A DNA stretch of 64,000 nucleotides from Ptychodera flava. Its lineage: Eukaryota > Hemichordata > Enteropneusta > Ptychoderidae. Below are positions 26,203 to 37,745 of the stretch, piece by piece; position 1 is the stretch's first letter, and each line of letters begins with the position of its first letter. The position numbers and the translations under genes were made by a program. The notes beneath the pieces were generated by a model. That model was not told the DNA's origin. It made no database searches and saw only the letters and a list, made by a program, of their open reading frames with translations. The stretch covers positions 35,448,070 to 35,512,069 of the forward strand of contig NC_091930.1 of NCBI RefSeq assembly GCF_041260155.1. Direction: 5' to 3'.

Positions 26203-26430
26203 AGATGAAAATCTAGATTTATGCGCAGCATAAAGGTGACATAAAGTTGCATAAAGATGATCTGTAATCATCTTTATGCAGCATAAAGATGGAACTTTAT
26301 GCACCTTTATGCTTGTGCATAAAAGGGTTTAATGGCTGACTAAATTTAATCACCTTTATGCAGGACATTACAGATGCATAAAGATTCACATTTGTCATCA
26401 ACCTGATTTGTATTTATACATCTTTATGCA
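26203..26430 (+). repeat. Left terminal region, iterated TGCATAAAG motifs
   Basis: Around ten copies of CATAAAG or CTTTATG in both orientations, several in head-to-head pairs such as CTTTATGCAGCATAAAG. Likely transposase-binding subterminal repeats. Confidence 0.85.
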
Positions 26431-28045
26431 CAAACATAAAGAAACATATTCAATCTTCTGTAATTTGGATCTTGTAGGTCCAAATATGAACCTGATTGTT
26501 CTGTTTTTGCACCTATTGTACTGTAGTTCTGCACTCATTAACTTCATTAATATCATTGTTGTATTAACTACTTTGCACATTTAACCCATCTAACATACAC
26601 ACATATCTACCAAAGCAAGATCATAGAAGAGGTATCGGTTTAAATTGTTTATTTAAAATAGTTAAATAGGAAATCACATGGGACAAAAAATACACAATTC
26701 CTCAAAACTCCTCAAAAATACAAGCAATATACTTCATGTGAAAAACAAAAAATACACTTATTGTTTTCTTCTCAGATGCAATATTGAAGTGTCAACCAAG
26801 TATCTGAGAACTGATTTAACTTGACTCACTTTACACAGCAATTATGGCTTTAGTTATAACAAATAAATAATAAATCCATTGTTCTCTAAGATTTAAAATA
26901 AATTGGATGTACCGGGTGTTTGGATGTCTAAGTAGAAAAAAGACTCCACATTTAGCTCTGTTTTGTGTTGCATTGCTAGTATCTATTACAGATCACACAT
27001 GATAATGAGTTCTGCCATATCATTGAAAATTGCCATACAAATATTTTGATTACAACCTAGACTCGAGCTAAGATTCAAGCACATTGCATGTACATAAAGC
27101 TACAGTGTTGCCAAAAATAACTGTAGTTGTAAGTTGGTGTACTTAATCTGTAAAATTTGTTTGCAAAGATGCACCTCATTTTTAACACATTGTTCATGAA
27201 ATATCAAATATGGCCACTGAAGAGACTAAGACAGAATTATTGGTCTTATAACTCAGCCAGTAATCCGTCGAGTACAGTCCACATATTCACACATGTACAG
27301 CTTTGGGTATTCAGCTTAATCACTGATTATAACTCAGTCAGTGTAATAACATATAGAAAGTGTTCCCAGTTGGACTTTCATGAGTAACAGCCTCTGTCTG
27401 GTTAACAAAATTCAAAAGTTGAGTGGTCTTTGTTCGAAACTAAAAAATACATCACTAAGCCTTTGGCAGAATCAAGAAAATGTATAAAATATGCTTATAC
27501 ATTAAACATTGTCCTGTAATGAGTTGTCAATGCTGCTGGTATTGTCATGTGTCTGTCAGGCTCTGATCTGATTGATACCAGGCCCTAATGCAAGGTAGCC
27601 TCAATATGCATTTCCTTTGATGCATGTGTTTTTCCATATGCAGTTTCACTTCTTTCTCTATCCCATGGCAAGAGTCTCCGAATAAAGGCACCACCCTTGC
27701 AACTTCTGTCATGTTCGCTATCCTCAGAAGAAACACACACAACTATCAAAATGTCTTCAGCTTGATGCTAGTCCTTGGATAGCCCAGATTGTATGTATTT
27801 CAGTTCCTGGAAATAATGATACACAGAATAAATCATCAGGACTGTACATCATCAATTTTGTTTGTTTTTGTTTAAATCCGTGTATTTATAGACATTTGAT
27901 AATTCATTTTAAAGTAACTTCACTAGACAAGAATGGTTAAAAGTTGATATGTATGCAAGAAATTTGATTTCTGAATTTCACTGAAATGTTGATTCACTAT
28001 ACATTGGAGTCTATGAGAAAACTATGAATAATTCACAAACACAAT

Positions 28046-28161
28046 TAGACTGAAAGATTCCGTTGCATGCGAGCGTTCGGTGCATTGCGACCTACCTGGT
28101 AAAGGGTCGCAGGTCGCAGTGCGCCGGAGCGCCCGCACACGACGGAATCTTTTAGTCTTAA
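28046..28161. repeat. Small foldback element with GC-rich arms
   Basis: Arms start TTAGACTGAAAGATTCCG and mirror TTAAGACTAAAAGATTCCG, continuing for about 48 bp with mismatches. TTA bases flank both ends. GC-rich against an AT-rich background. It looks like a miniature inverted-repeat element. Confidence 0.7.
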
Positions 28162-30700
28162 ACACAATCGGTGCTTTCTGAGGTGTTTGACAATTGATAC
28201 AAATGTATTTGATTAAATTACGGTGTTTGAAGATTCAGATGTGGACAACAGTTGTGATATTTGAATTTCAACTAAACCTATTTCACTTTTCATGGTACTA
28301 GTGGTATACAGGTCACTTAAATATTTTCCCTGACAAAAGTTGCTATATCTCTAATACGTAAGTAATAGAAATTGTTCATTGCCCTCCATGAGCTCGATTT
28401 ACAATAAGACAAGTCTCAGAGTTTCAACAGCAAGATGTTCATGTGACAGATAATTATACTTTTGTTTAGATTTACAGTTAAATGACTACCAAGAGTGAAA
28501 TCATGCGAATCATTTTATCTCCCAGAATATTTTTGAACACTAAAACTTCTTTTTAACAGGACAACTACTTATAATAAGAAAATTGACTGACCCCAATGCT
28601 GTTTGAAAAATACATGACCTCCCCTTTGCAATTTTCAAATTTAAGGTGAACCGCATCCCCCTTCAAATTGTGCTGGCTTACCCCGGCTGTATAACTGAAT
28701 GCTCCCTTATTGAAGAAACAGGTCATCTATGTACTGTTGTACATCAAACTGACATGTTTATGCCTAAATATACAAATATGAAGACCAAAATGTTTTTTCA
28801 CTGATTCATTGCCTATGTTATTGACTAAATATTCCTGTTTTTGTTAGGAGAGACTGTAAAATCAATGTACCTCCCAGACACATGGAGTATGGTCGTGCTT
28901 CCAATAATAATTTTGCAAAACATGTCATCAATTATTCGCTTTAGCGAATGGCAATTATGCGTTTTAGCGAATGGACCAAGTCTTTGTACGTTGGCCGAGA
29001 ACTAATACAGTAGGATCTATAGGTTAGAATATTACATCTGTCAAATTAGGATGGAATATTGAAGATAGAAATATTTTTGTATCATGCAGCCTTGACCTAC
29101 AGTGCCTTGTAACATATACATATATTGAACTAAAAAGAGGGCATGTTACGCTGGGGAATCACCCAAATCAAAGATTGATGTGACTGTGTATGTGTGCCAG
29201 TAATAGTATGGATTAAAAGTTAATCTTTCGGTACTTGATCTAGAAGTCATCACTGATGACATACATGGAGTCCCCGCTGGATTATGTCATTTGAATTACG
29301 GTGATTGAATAACAATAACATACTTGCTAGATTCATTACAGGGGAGAGCGGTGAATTTGTTAAATGTTTGGAATCACATGCTAGTGATCTGTTGGGGGTC
29401 ATGTTTGTGTATTTGGACAGTACAATTACGCAAAAATAATATTATGCTACAATTTTTGAAAAAAAGCAATGGTTTTCTTGCACACTGTATGTTGTTCGGA
29501 AAATAGTTTCGTTCAATTTTAGTAAAAGATAAAATGTGGTTTTTGAGCATGTCATGTAATCTGGAACATGTTATCAGAACAGAAGCTTGTTTCATCTTTA
29601 ATTACACAATTTGCAACAAACTCAGCAACCTCAGTTTGTCTTGTGATGTTGTTTCAAAGTTTTGTTTCCCAGACAAGGTTCATAAATTACACTTCATGGA
29701 TTCATTCAGTGTCGGGAGACAGTGTTAAAAAGAACATTTCCTTGGTTTGACTATGCAATTATTGTATGTCATGTACATTTGTGTTTTGGAACTCATGGAA
29801 GAGCCCCTGAAGTTGTTTCAACACTATGCTCCTCTATAATAATTTCCAGGGTTACATATTTCATTGTGATTTCAAAATTTGACATGGGCTAAGCTGCATC
29901 ACTATCGATTACATCTATATCTTCAAAGGAAGATTATAAAGGCAGATTTTGTCGCTTATGGCTGTTAGGTGCCCTGCAAATATAACCAAACATCAAAGTT
30001 CAGCTAAGTAAAATTGTCGTACATGTGTCATGATGGTTCTGCTTAACCATGTTCATGTACTATAATTCACCAACACTGGTGCTTTGGTTAACTTGCCCTT
30101 CAAAGTTCACTACTTTAGACTAAAAACTTATCAGTGCATACTTTGCATACGGCTATCACGGTCATCTTTATTTCACGCAAAACTACTCAAGTTACTTTTT
30201 TGAGTGTAGACGTTCTTAAAAGTTGTAGAATGCACTAGAAGTGGAGTCTGTGCAGTCATGGATGTAAGGGTACAGGACGGCCTGATAATCCCTTTCACAC
30301 CTATTATTTTATCTTTGTCGACGCTGGCCTTTTCAGCTGTGTCATGGCTGCCATTATCAGGACGGCCAGACACTCCATGGACGTATCTGTGGTACGTCCA
30401 GGAACACACACACACACAAACTTCACTGATAATTTCTATGCATCACAAAAATCTTTCAAATTTATGACATTCCTTTTGTATCCATAGTGCAGTAGGGCTG
30501 ACAGCGATCCTGCAAATGTGATTTCGGGTGCAACTCCATGACAATGCGTTCAATCAACTTTTAAAAGAAAACAAGTTTACAAGAATTTGATGTAAATTGC
30601 AGACTTAAAAAGTCTATTTTCAGTTAAACTTTCTAGCAACAGTGACTGAAGCAAGAAAACCGCTTTTGTTTATACATTCAAGGGGTTCCTCCTGATTGTT

Positions 30701-31190
30701 GTTAATGACATATGGCTATTTACACCTTGAGACAATGGAGCAATGAATCAGAGCCCTGCATGACTTGCCATTGCCTGACCTATCACTATTTTCTTCATGA
30801 TATACCGGTGCAAAATGTAATGCAGGTCTCCTGGTTATGTGTCAAATAAGCAATTTTGGTCGCAGGTCATATCTTTTTTTTCACAAAGTCGAACTCGCAA
30901 GAGGGCAGATCGTCTGTGCAGCCGACACGAACACAAACTGTCTGATACTGGCTACCAAATACTATCACAAGTTAGGCAGTCATCTACTGACTCCACACAT
31001 TTGTCATTTGAATGAACGATGACGAAAAGGGAAGTATCCCATGTGTAACTGCTGTGGCGATATCGATGGCAAACCTTTCTGATATGTTAATGACATATGG
31101 CTATTTACACCTTGAGACAATGGAGCAATGAATCAGAGCCGTGCATGACTTGCCATTGCCTGACCTATCACTATCTTCGTCATGACTGCA
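30701..31190 (+). repeat. Direct repeat, two copies of about 100 bp, 384 bp apart
   Basis: Copies at 30701-30800 and 31085-31184, beginning GTTAATGACATATGGCTATT and ending TGACCTATCACTAT, nearly identical. Confidence 0.9.
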
Positions 31191-31494
31191 ACAACATATA
31201 CTGTGGTATACAAAACGCAATCTTTATTTCAGTTGAAAGATAAAGAGACAGTTGCAAAATGATAAGAATTAAAGGAGGGGGACGTGTCTTCTACAGTGCG
31301 GGGACTCCAAAGTGCAAACCCTAAGCCCTTCAAGATGGTTTCCAGATGGGTAGAGTGAACGTTAGAAATGTGAGCTCAGGGAAGTGACTATACATCCAGC
31401 TATTCTTTAACACATATAGTCCTTTCCAATTTGTAGAGACTGTAAATTGTCATCCTCAGTGTTGTTTTACAATCTTTACCTCACACGTAAAATT

Positions 31495-31711
31495 ATGCAA
31501 CTTTATTGGATTGCATAAAGGTGCATAATTTTAGTGAGCCATTAAACCCTTTTATACAAGTGCATAAAGATGCATATAGGCACCACCACTGACACCATGT
31601 TTACACACCTTTATGCACTGCATAAAGGTGCGTAAAGGAGCTGACCAACTTTATGCAAATTTATGCAATTGCATAAAGAATGTTAAATTTGGCTTTTGAT
31701 CCTGTGCTGGC
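31495..31711 (-). repeat. Right terminal region, iterated TGCATAAAG motifs
   Basis: Mirror of 26203-26430 with about nine CATAAAG/CTTTATG words. The block GCCATTAAACCCTTTTATA pairs with AAAAGGGTTTAATGGC on the left. Confidence 0.85.
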
Positions 31712-32650
31712 AGCAGTTTAAATTGTTTGCTTGTGTTGTTTGTTTTTAATCAACTTATGTGACTCATATTTCTCCATAACCATTGCATAGCTACATACAA
31801 AGAGATGTAGATCACACGAGTCCAATGCTCTATTATCTCGCTTTCAAAAGCTGTCCCCATGATATTCAAGAGGGTGTCATCTCCGTCGACTTTTTACTTT
31901 GAAAAGAAACAACTCGTTATCTGATTAATCATAATGCTTTTTTATTTACCACGGGGAAAAATACACCCATCATTTTAATGATATCTAGTATGTACTTTTC
32001 AATATAACACTACAAGCATTATTACAAGTGGGCGATTGTTTCTTTCTCGCATTTCCAAACTTCAAAACAAACATTTTAATATGTTCTCATTAATGGTACG
32101 AATTGACTGGTAGGATATTTTCTGGGGTGCTGAATGTTTTCCTCGGGGGAAAATACACCCATCATTTTAATGATATCTAGTATGTACTTTTCAATATAAC
32201 ACTACAAGCATTATTACAAGTGGGCGATTGTTTCTTTCTCGCATTTCCAAACTTCAAACAAACATTTTAATATGTTCTCATTAATGGTACGAATTGACTG
32301 GTAGGATATTTTCTGGGGTGCTGAATGTTTTCCTCAAGTGGGTTTTCCCTTTCAGCGCTATGACATTCACCATACTCATAGATACTATGAGGCGTCGAGC
32401 TTGCGGTACGTCTAATCTCATTATTACCTAGTGTAGGACTATCCTCTGAGAGAATCATGAAACGAGCCTGTGTGAATGTAACCAAGATACTTATCACAGT
32501 TTCTGTTGTAATACTCATAGATACTATGAGGCGTCGAGCTTGTGGTACGTCTAATCTCATTATTACCTAGTGTAGGACTATCCTCTGAGAGAATCATGAA
32601 ACGAGCCTGTGAGAATGTAACCAAGATACTTATCACAGTTTCTATTGTAT
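31712..32650. repeat. Segmental duplication copy A, block 3, with two local tandem duplications
   Basis: Resumes the match to copy B at GGCAGCAGTTTAAATTGTTT (45112). Two tandem duplications follow: 31955-32146 with 32147-32337 (about 191 bp units) and 32372-32510 with 32511-32649 (139 bp units), both nearly identical and therefore young. Confidence 0.85.
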
Positions 32651-32899
32651 ATCCCATTTCTTGGACACCTCAGGCCATTGAATATTTTCTGTATTAAGTA
32701 CCCAAAATATTCTCAAACCGCAGTTATTTTGAACAAGTCATTGACAATGACATAGTCCCCACTTGTAATAGGAGTATTAGTCTTGATGGGGCAGGGAAAT
32801 GTGGTCATTAAGAAGTATCACTGGAGTGTATATGTTCAGATCTATGGACACATAGGTCTATGTCATTGTTCCCAATTTAAAACAAGAGGCATGTCTAAG

Positions 32900-34230
32900 T
32901 TATGGTTCTAAATCGGGAAAAAAGATCAGACCTCTAGCTGTATTGGCAAGCCAAGAAATACATATGCGCATAATAAATGAGGTACAAGATATGACATCTT
33001 AATGTCTATTTTCCTATCAAAATTGAAGCGTAAAGAACTTGTGGTTACTGAGTTATGCATATATATGCATAATTAAGGTCAAAGGTCATCAAGGTCACGT
33101 GACATTTTGAAAAAAAAATTGCATTGCTAATTAATCCATATATGCCAAAATTCAGTTCTCTAGCTCTATTGGCTCGCCCACAATTATATATGGGCATGTG
33201 TTGTCATAAGGTCTCCCATTCTACTAAATATAAAGGACATAGCACTTGTGGTTACTTATTTATTGACATAATCGTGTATTTTAGGTAAAAGGTTATCGAG
33301 GTCACATGACATTTTGTCAAAAAATTTCTATCCTATAATCTATCCCTATATACCAAAAATCATACATCTAGCTTTATTGGCTCGCTCAAAATTAGATATG
33401 CACATAATTAATGAGGTACAATATGTGGCGTCATAAGGTGTCCCATCATACCAAATATGAAGGGTGTAGCACTTGTGGTTACTGAGTTATGGACAAATAT
33501 GTATATTTGAGGTCAAAGGTCACCGAGGTCACGTGACATTTTGTCAAAAACATTTGTCTTGATAAGTTATCCCTACATACCAAAAGTCAGACATCTAGCT
33601 CTATTGGCTCGCTCAAAATTAGATATGTGCATAATTAATGAGGTACAATATGAGGCATTATATCCCATCATACCAAATATGAAGAGTGTAGCACTTGTGG
33701 TTACTGAGTTATGCACAAATATGTATATTTGAGGTAAAGGTCATTGAGGTCACGTGACATTTTGTCAAAAAAACTGTATTGTAAAGTTATCCCTACATAC
33801 CAAAAATCAGACCTCTGGCTCTATTGGCTCGCTCAAAATTAGATATGCACATAATGATGCGGAACAATATGTGGCGTCATATAAAGGTGTCCCATCATAC
33901 CAAATATGAAGGGTGTAGCACTTGTGGTTACTTAGTTATGGACAAATATGTATATTTGAGGTCAAAGGTCACCAAGGTCACGTGACATTTTGTCAAAAAA
34001 AATTGTATTGCTCAGTTATCCCTATATACCATAAATCAGACTTCTAGCTCTATTGGCTCGCTCAAAATTAGATATGCGCATAATTAATGAGATGCAATAT
34101 GTGGCGTCATGGTGTCCCATCATACCATATATGAAAGGTTTAACACTTGTGGTTACTGAGTTATGGACAAATATGTATATTCGAGGTCAAAGGTCACCAA
34201 GGTCACGTGACATTTTGTCAAAGTGTCTGA
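32900..34230 (+). repeat. Tandem array of six units of about 220 bp with DR1 and E-box words
   Basis: Each unit runs from CTAGCTCTATTGGCTCGC to a GGTCACGTGACATTTTG end; starts are near 32932, 33159, 33364, 33590, 33808 and 34039. Four units hold a perfect AGGTCAAAGGTCA (33076, 33510, 33959, 34184). Five hold GGTCACGTGAC and one has the variant GGTCACATGAC. The array ends in GAGATATCTGCGTGAACGGA and a GGACGGACATGACC tail, a common style of dispersed repeat in marine invertebrates. Confidence 0.9.
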
Positions 34231-34377
34231 GATATCTGCGTGAACGGATGGACTCACGGACGGACATGACCCAATCTACAAGCCCCCTGGACTTTATCTG
34301 TGGGGACTTAAAACTGTGTCACTGCATCCTTTTTGCAATATGAATACGATGAGAAACTAAATTTTTATTTTTGTTAG

Positions 34378-34481
34378 CCTTATACATGGGAGTCTATGGA
34401 CTGCCTTATACATGGGAGTCTATGGACTGCCTTATGCATGGGAGTCTATGGACTGCCTTATACATGGGAGTCTATGGAGGT
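34378..34481 (+). repeat. 26 bp tandem repeat, four units
   Basis: Unit TATACATGGGAGTCTATGGA plus CTGCCT, repeated four times with one A/G change. Confidence 0.95.
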
Positions 34482-34715
34482 GAAAACTAAAAAGTCCTCT
34501 AACACGGCCAAATTTGATCGCATTGTGAAACAAATCGACGTGCATCTGTATGAGGTAGGGTACTATCCTTGTACCAAGTTTGAACAAAATCGCTCCAGGC
34601 GTCTCTGAGATATCTGCGTGAACGGACGGACGGACGGACGGACGGACAGACGGACGGACGCACGGACATGACCAAACCTATAAGTCCCCCCGGACGGTGT
34701 CCGTGGGGACTAAAA
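34482..34715 (+). repeat. Dispersed repeat with (ACGG)n core
   Basis: Shares GAGATATCTGCGTGAACGGA and the GTCCGTGGGGACT end with the repeat unit ending at 34300, and includes a GGAC tetranucleotide run at 34620-34665. Confidence 0.8.
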
Positions 34716-35699
34716 AGGTGTCAAACTTCAGCAGTATATATGTCAACCAATTTATCAGTTTGAACAATTTCGACCGTTCAGAGAAGAATTATATGTCAAT
34801 TAGAAACAAATAAACCTAAGTCAGCAAAGAGTGAGACATTATTTTTATAGAAACCAACCGTTATCCTATGGCACAGGTATTGTTTGCCATGGAAAACAGG
34901 TAACACTATAAAATGCAACTCTTCAAAGTCAATAGATTATATTCATAGTCTGATGTTGAATGGATTCTTTTTGGTATTGAATGCCTGAGCAGGAAACATC
35001 TTAAACAGTGACCAGTAGTCGTGACAACCACTTTACACAATACTCTCTCATTATCTCGATTTGTTCATTGCCTATCCTTCGGGATTTCTCATTAAACACA
35101 AAATAATGAAAAAGTGAGCTTATTTAAATAGTCGCACGAACGCTAATATTAAGTGAGATTGGCAGCCATATTTAAAATAATTACGGGGTGTACAAATTAT
35201 CTGTACGGAGGAAGAAGAAATACGCTTTTTACCAAATTACTGGCAGTAACGTGTCCCCCGGGGCAATGTCATCGTGTAAAGCAAATTGTGATAGCTACTG
35301 CTGACTGGGTCATCTCAGCATCGTTCTCTTGTTTGCGAAAGCTTGAGAAAAGGCGTTTTCCTACATTATGTTTTAGTTACGGAGCAGACGACAGACGGAG
35401 AGCAACTATTTCAACGTTTTGTTATGCATAAAGTTGTCAAATAGTTGTCACTCTCAGTATTCGATAAAACTATATAGGACCATAAAAGTTCAATACATGA
35501 ATAATTCATTCCCTTGGAAGCTCTTATATTTACTTAAATTACATTATTGATAGTTGTCAGAAATTTTTAGTATCGTAAACTCCATCACTTAAAACGATTG
35601 TAAAGTAATATTCATAACGACTCGAAAATGAAAGAGTGTAGGCGTTTAAGAGAAGCCATAACGTTGTGAAGAATACAAAAGTAAAAGCTTATTAAATTC

Positions 35700-35706
35700 T
35701 GAGTCA
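35700..35706 (+). promoter_or_regulatory. Conserved AP-1-like site overlapping an E-box, copy A
   Basis: TGAGTCAGCTG, about 90 bp before the start codon, is identical at 47309 in copy B. It joins a perfect TGAGTCA to CAGCTG. Retained in both copies, but so is the surrounding DNA, so function is only suggested. Confidence 0.35.
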
Positions 35707-35779
35707 GCTGCACCGTTTCTCATAACTGCCTGGATGAACGTCCAGTGAGTGTTCTCTTCTGCAAAGTTGTGCAACTACA

Positions 35780-35794
35780 ATGCAAGAATCATGA
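35780..35794 (+). promoter_or_regulatory. Four-codon upstream ORF overlapping the start, copy A
   Basis: ATGCAAGAATCATGA ends inside the main start (ATGA overlap). The same uORF occurs at 47389-47403. Such stop/start overlaps can set translation by termination-reinitiation. Confidence 0.45.
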
Positions 35795-35851
35795 TGTCAG
35801 CTGCCTTTATTATACTCTCCCTGCTTCTGTCCAGCTGTGGAGTCCATGCAA
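35791..35851 (+). CDS. Signal-peptide first exon, copy A
   Basis: Encodes 20 residues, MMSAAFIILSLLLSSCGVHA: a short N-region, a hydrophobic core (FIILSLLL) and an SSCGVHA end suited to signal peptidase. It ends in phase 1 before a GTAAGTAC donor. The same exon occurs in copy B at 47400, joined in frame to the pentraxin exon. No pentraxin exon follows in this copy before the duplication ends near 36350. It may therefore be an orphan first exon, or an alternative first exon spliced over 13.8 kb to 49669, since phase and donor are compatible. Confidence 0.6.
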
Positions 35852-36350
35852 GTAAGTACATTAATACACACATTTACGTACAGAACATACACGAGCAACA
35901 TTTTTTGTGCTTTTAACGATTATCTTTAAAAGCGATACACGGGCAAGATATAATTTGACTTGTAGTGGGATATAGCAGACAACCAACGTCTAGATTGACA
36001 ATTGTAGGCATTTGTGAGAACCAAATACAACTATATCGGATTCTGATTCTCACTGAGCAGCAGAATAGGAAATTGTTAAGAATTCTCACCGTTCAAGAGT
36101 AGTCAGAAATTTTCATATCACTGCAACAAAAGGCAATAATACTGATAAATTGCCAGAAATGAATTGCATGTATTATAGAATAATACACGTATATTCACAT
36201 AAATCCTCATGAATACAGGCTTGCTGAATACAAACTGTGGATTCTCGACTGTGTTCATCTGTATTATATGCACTGTTCAGCTAAAATACAGCTGGCAATA
36301 ATCCTTGCTAATACAGTACGTATTATTTAGTTTTCATGCAGTGTAAGTAA

Positions 36351-36829
36351 TTTTACTGGATATTTTCAACACCGCGATACATATTTATTTTTTCTGCGCT
36401 CACATCCTTTACTAATATACGGGCTTGTGATAGTTTGGGGACTTGAAAAAACTTTGATCATATAGAGCAGGGAAATTTGAATTTTGGGGTATTGAGGGCG
36501 GATCTGAAAAAAATGAGATTTCAATAGCGAATCCTCCGGCCCCCAAGCCGAATTCATTCCTATCTGAAGCACTTAAGTACTAAATTACTTTTTTTTAAAG
36601 TCAACATGCCATTTCTCGCACCATTAAACACCATCTCGACTTGAAAGGACAAATTTGTAGTCGTATAAAGAAAGCAAATTTATCGTGACAAAATGAAAAC
36701 AAGCGGCTTGGTGGCCGATATGGAGGCGCGGTGTTATGTAGAGAATAACTATTTGTGACACATGTGTTGATTAAGTGGAAATTTGATAGCTCATTTCAGG
36801 ATGGTCTGACAAAAATGTCAAAAATGGCT
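36351..36829. other. AT-rich DNA after the duplication edge, no gene
   Basis: No feature recognised. Chance ORFs only. Confidence 0.5.
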
Positions 36830-37258
36830 GCAAAAATACATAAGTGAAGGTTAAATTTAAACATATCACACTAAGGTCATTCCTGAGAAGATTTCAACCA
36901 AGGCTAGGAGTATTTTTGAGAGACATATTTTTAATAAAAAAGTGCAAAAATTGCCCCTAAAATACAAACTTGCAGAATTTGTCATAGTTTCAATATATCA
37001 TATTAAGACAGCCCCGAGGAACCTGTATACAAAATATCAAAGCTATCAGACGAGTAGTTTTTGAGCAACTTTTTTTTTACCAAAACGGCAAAAGTTACCA
37101 CCAAAATACAAACTTGCAGATTTCATCATAATGCAATACATCATAAATAAAATAACCCATAGGAACCTGTATAACAAATATAAAAGCTTCCAGACGAGCA
37201 GCTTTGGAGAAGCAGATTTTTTGACCAAATTGGCAAAAATTGCCCCAAAATACAAAAT
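36830..37258 (+). repeat. Tandem repeat of about 142 bp, three diverged units
   Basis: Anchors CAAAATACAAACTTGCAGA recur at 36959 and 37101, and a partial CAAAATACAAAATTACA at 37244. In between are GAGGAACCTGTATA and CAGACGAG-AG words. Confidence 0.8.
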
Positions 37259-37259
37259 T

Positions 37260-37745
37260 ACATTTCTATTTTATTATGTTTACGTTTTTATTTCATTTTT
37301 CCATTTTGTTTGCACATTAATTTCATTATATTCACATTTTATTTCGTTTCTCATTTTGCTTGCATTTTTATTATGTTAGCATTTTTATGTCATTCTTTCA
37401 CTTTGTTTACATTTTTAATTCATTATGTTCATGAAATTAATGAAATTAAATATAACATAATAAAAATGCAAACAAAATGAGAAAACTAAATAAAAATCTA
37501 ATGAAAATGAAATAATAATGCAAACAAAATGGAAGAATGAAATAAAAATGTTAACATTATTAAATGAAAATGCAACAAAATAAAAAAATGAAATAAAAAT
37601 GTAAACATAATGAAAGAATGAAATAAAATGTAAACATAATATCATAAAATGAGAAAAATGAGAAAACGAAACAAAAATGTTCACAAAATGAAATGAAAAT
37701 GCAAACAAAATGAACGAATGAAATAAAAATGTAAACAAAAGGAGA
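37260..37745. repeat. Palindromic array of simple AT-rich units
   Basis: The left arm (37260-37430) is built of TTTTTATTTCATTTT and ACATTTTTAT words; the right arm (37436-37745) of the complement, AAAATGAAATAAAAATG with GTAAACAAAATG. The centre is ATGAAATTAATGAAATT near 37432. The repeat unit is roughly 25-30 bp. It could form a long hairpin in RNA or DNA. Confidence 0.85.

Larger units (their letters stand above)
26431..31494. other. Interior of the 5.5 kb element, no gene recognised
   Basis: AT-rich, with stops in all frames. It contains a small foldback at 28046-28161 and a 100 bp direct repeat at 30701 and 31085. The short ORFs (27157-27387, 29324-29750, 30173-30467, 30837-31022) match nothing I know. 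Confidence 0.5.
26203..31711. mobile_element. 5.5 kb TIR DNA element with TGCATAAAG clusters, no transposase
   Basis: Copy B lacks this block: TTTATGAC joins directly to GGCAGCA at 45104-45112, which fixes the ends. The termini are inverted (left GCACAAGATGAAAA, right in reverse complement GCACAGGATCAAAA). A second inverted block lies about 110 bp in (left CTTTATG...AAAAGGGTTTAATGGCT, mirrored at 31528-31575). About 200 bp at each end is packed with TGCATAAAG or its complement. No ORF above about 80 codons lies inside, so it is non-autonomous. A target duplication is not evident beyond perhaps a single T. I cannot assign it to a known superfamily. Confidence 0.8.
34740..36350. repeat. Segmental duplication copy A, block 4, with promoter and first exon
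   Basis: Aligns with 46370-48100: CCAACCGTTATCCTATGGCA (34856/46444), ATTACGGGGTGTAC-AATTATC (35179/46806), the exon, and an intron stretch ending AGTAATTTTACTGGATATTTTC (36346/48099), where similarity stops. Copy B has an extra 343 bp MITE in the intron. Confidence 0.88.

Noticed and set aside
28938..28975. ATTCGCT/AGCGAAT short palindrome as an operator
   Set aside because: 7 bp arms in AT-rich DNA; no gene nearby to regulate.
32900..34300. CRISPR-like array
   Set aside because: Units of about 220 bp are repeated throughout with no unique spacers, and the genome is eukaryotic.
35153..35431. ORF upstream of the copy A first exon
   Set aside because: The matching copy B segment is shifted and stopped in this frame, so it is not conserved as coding.
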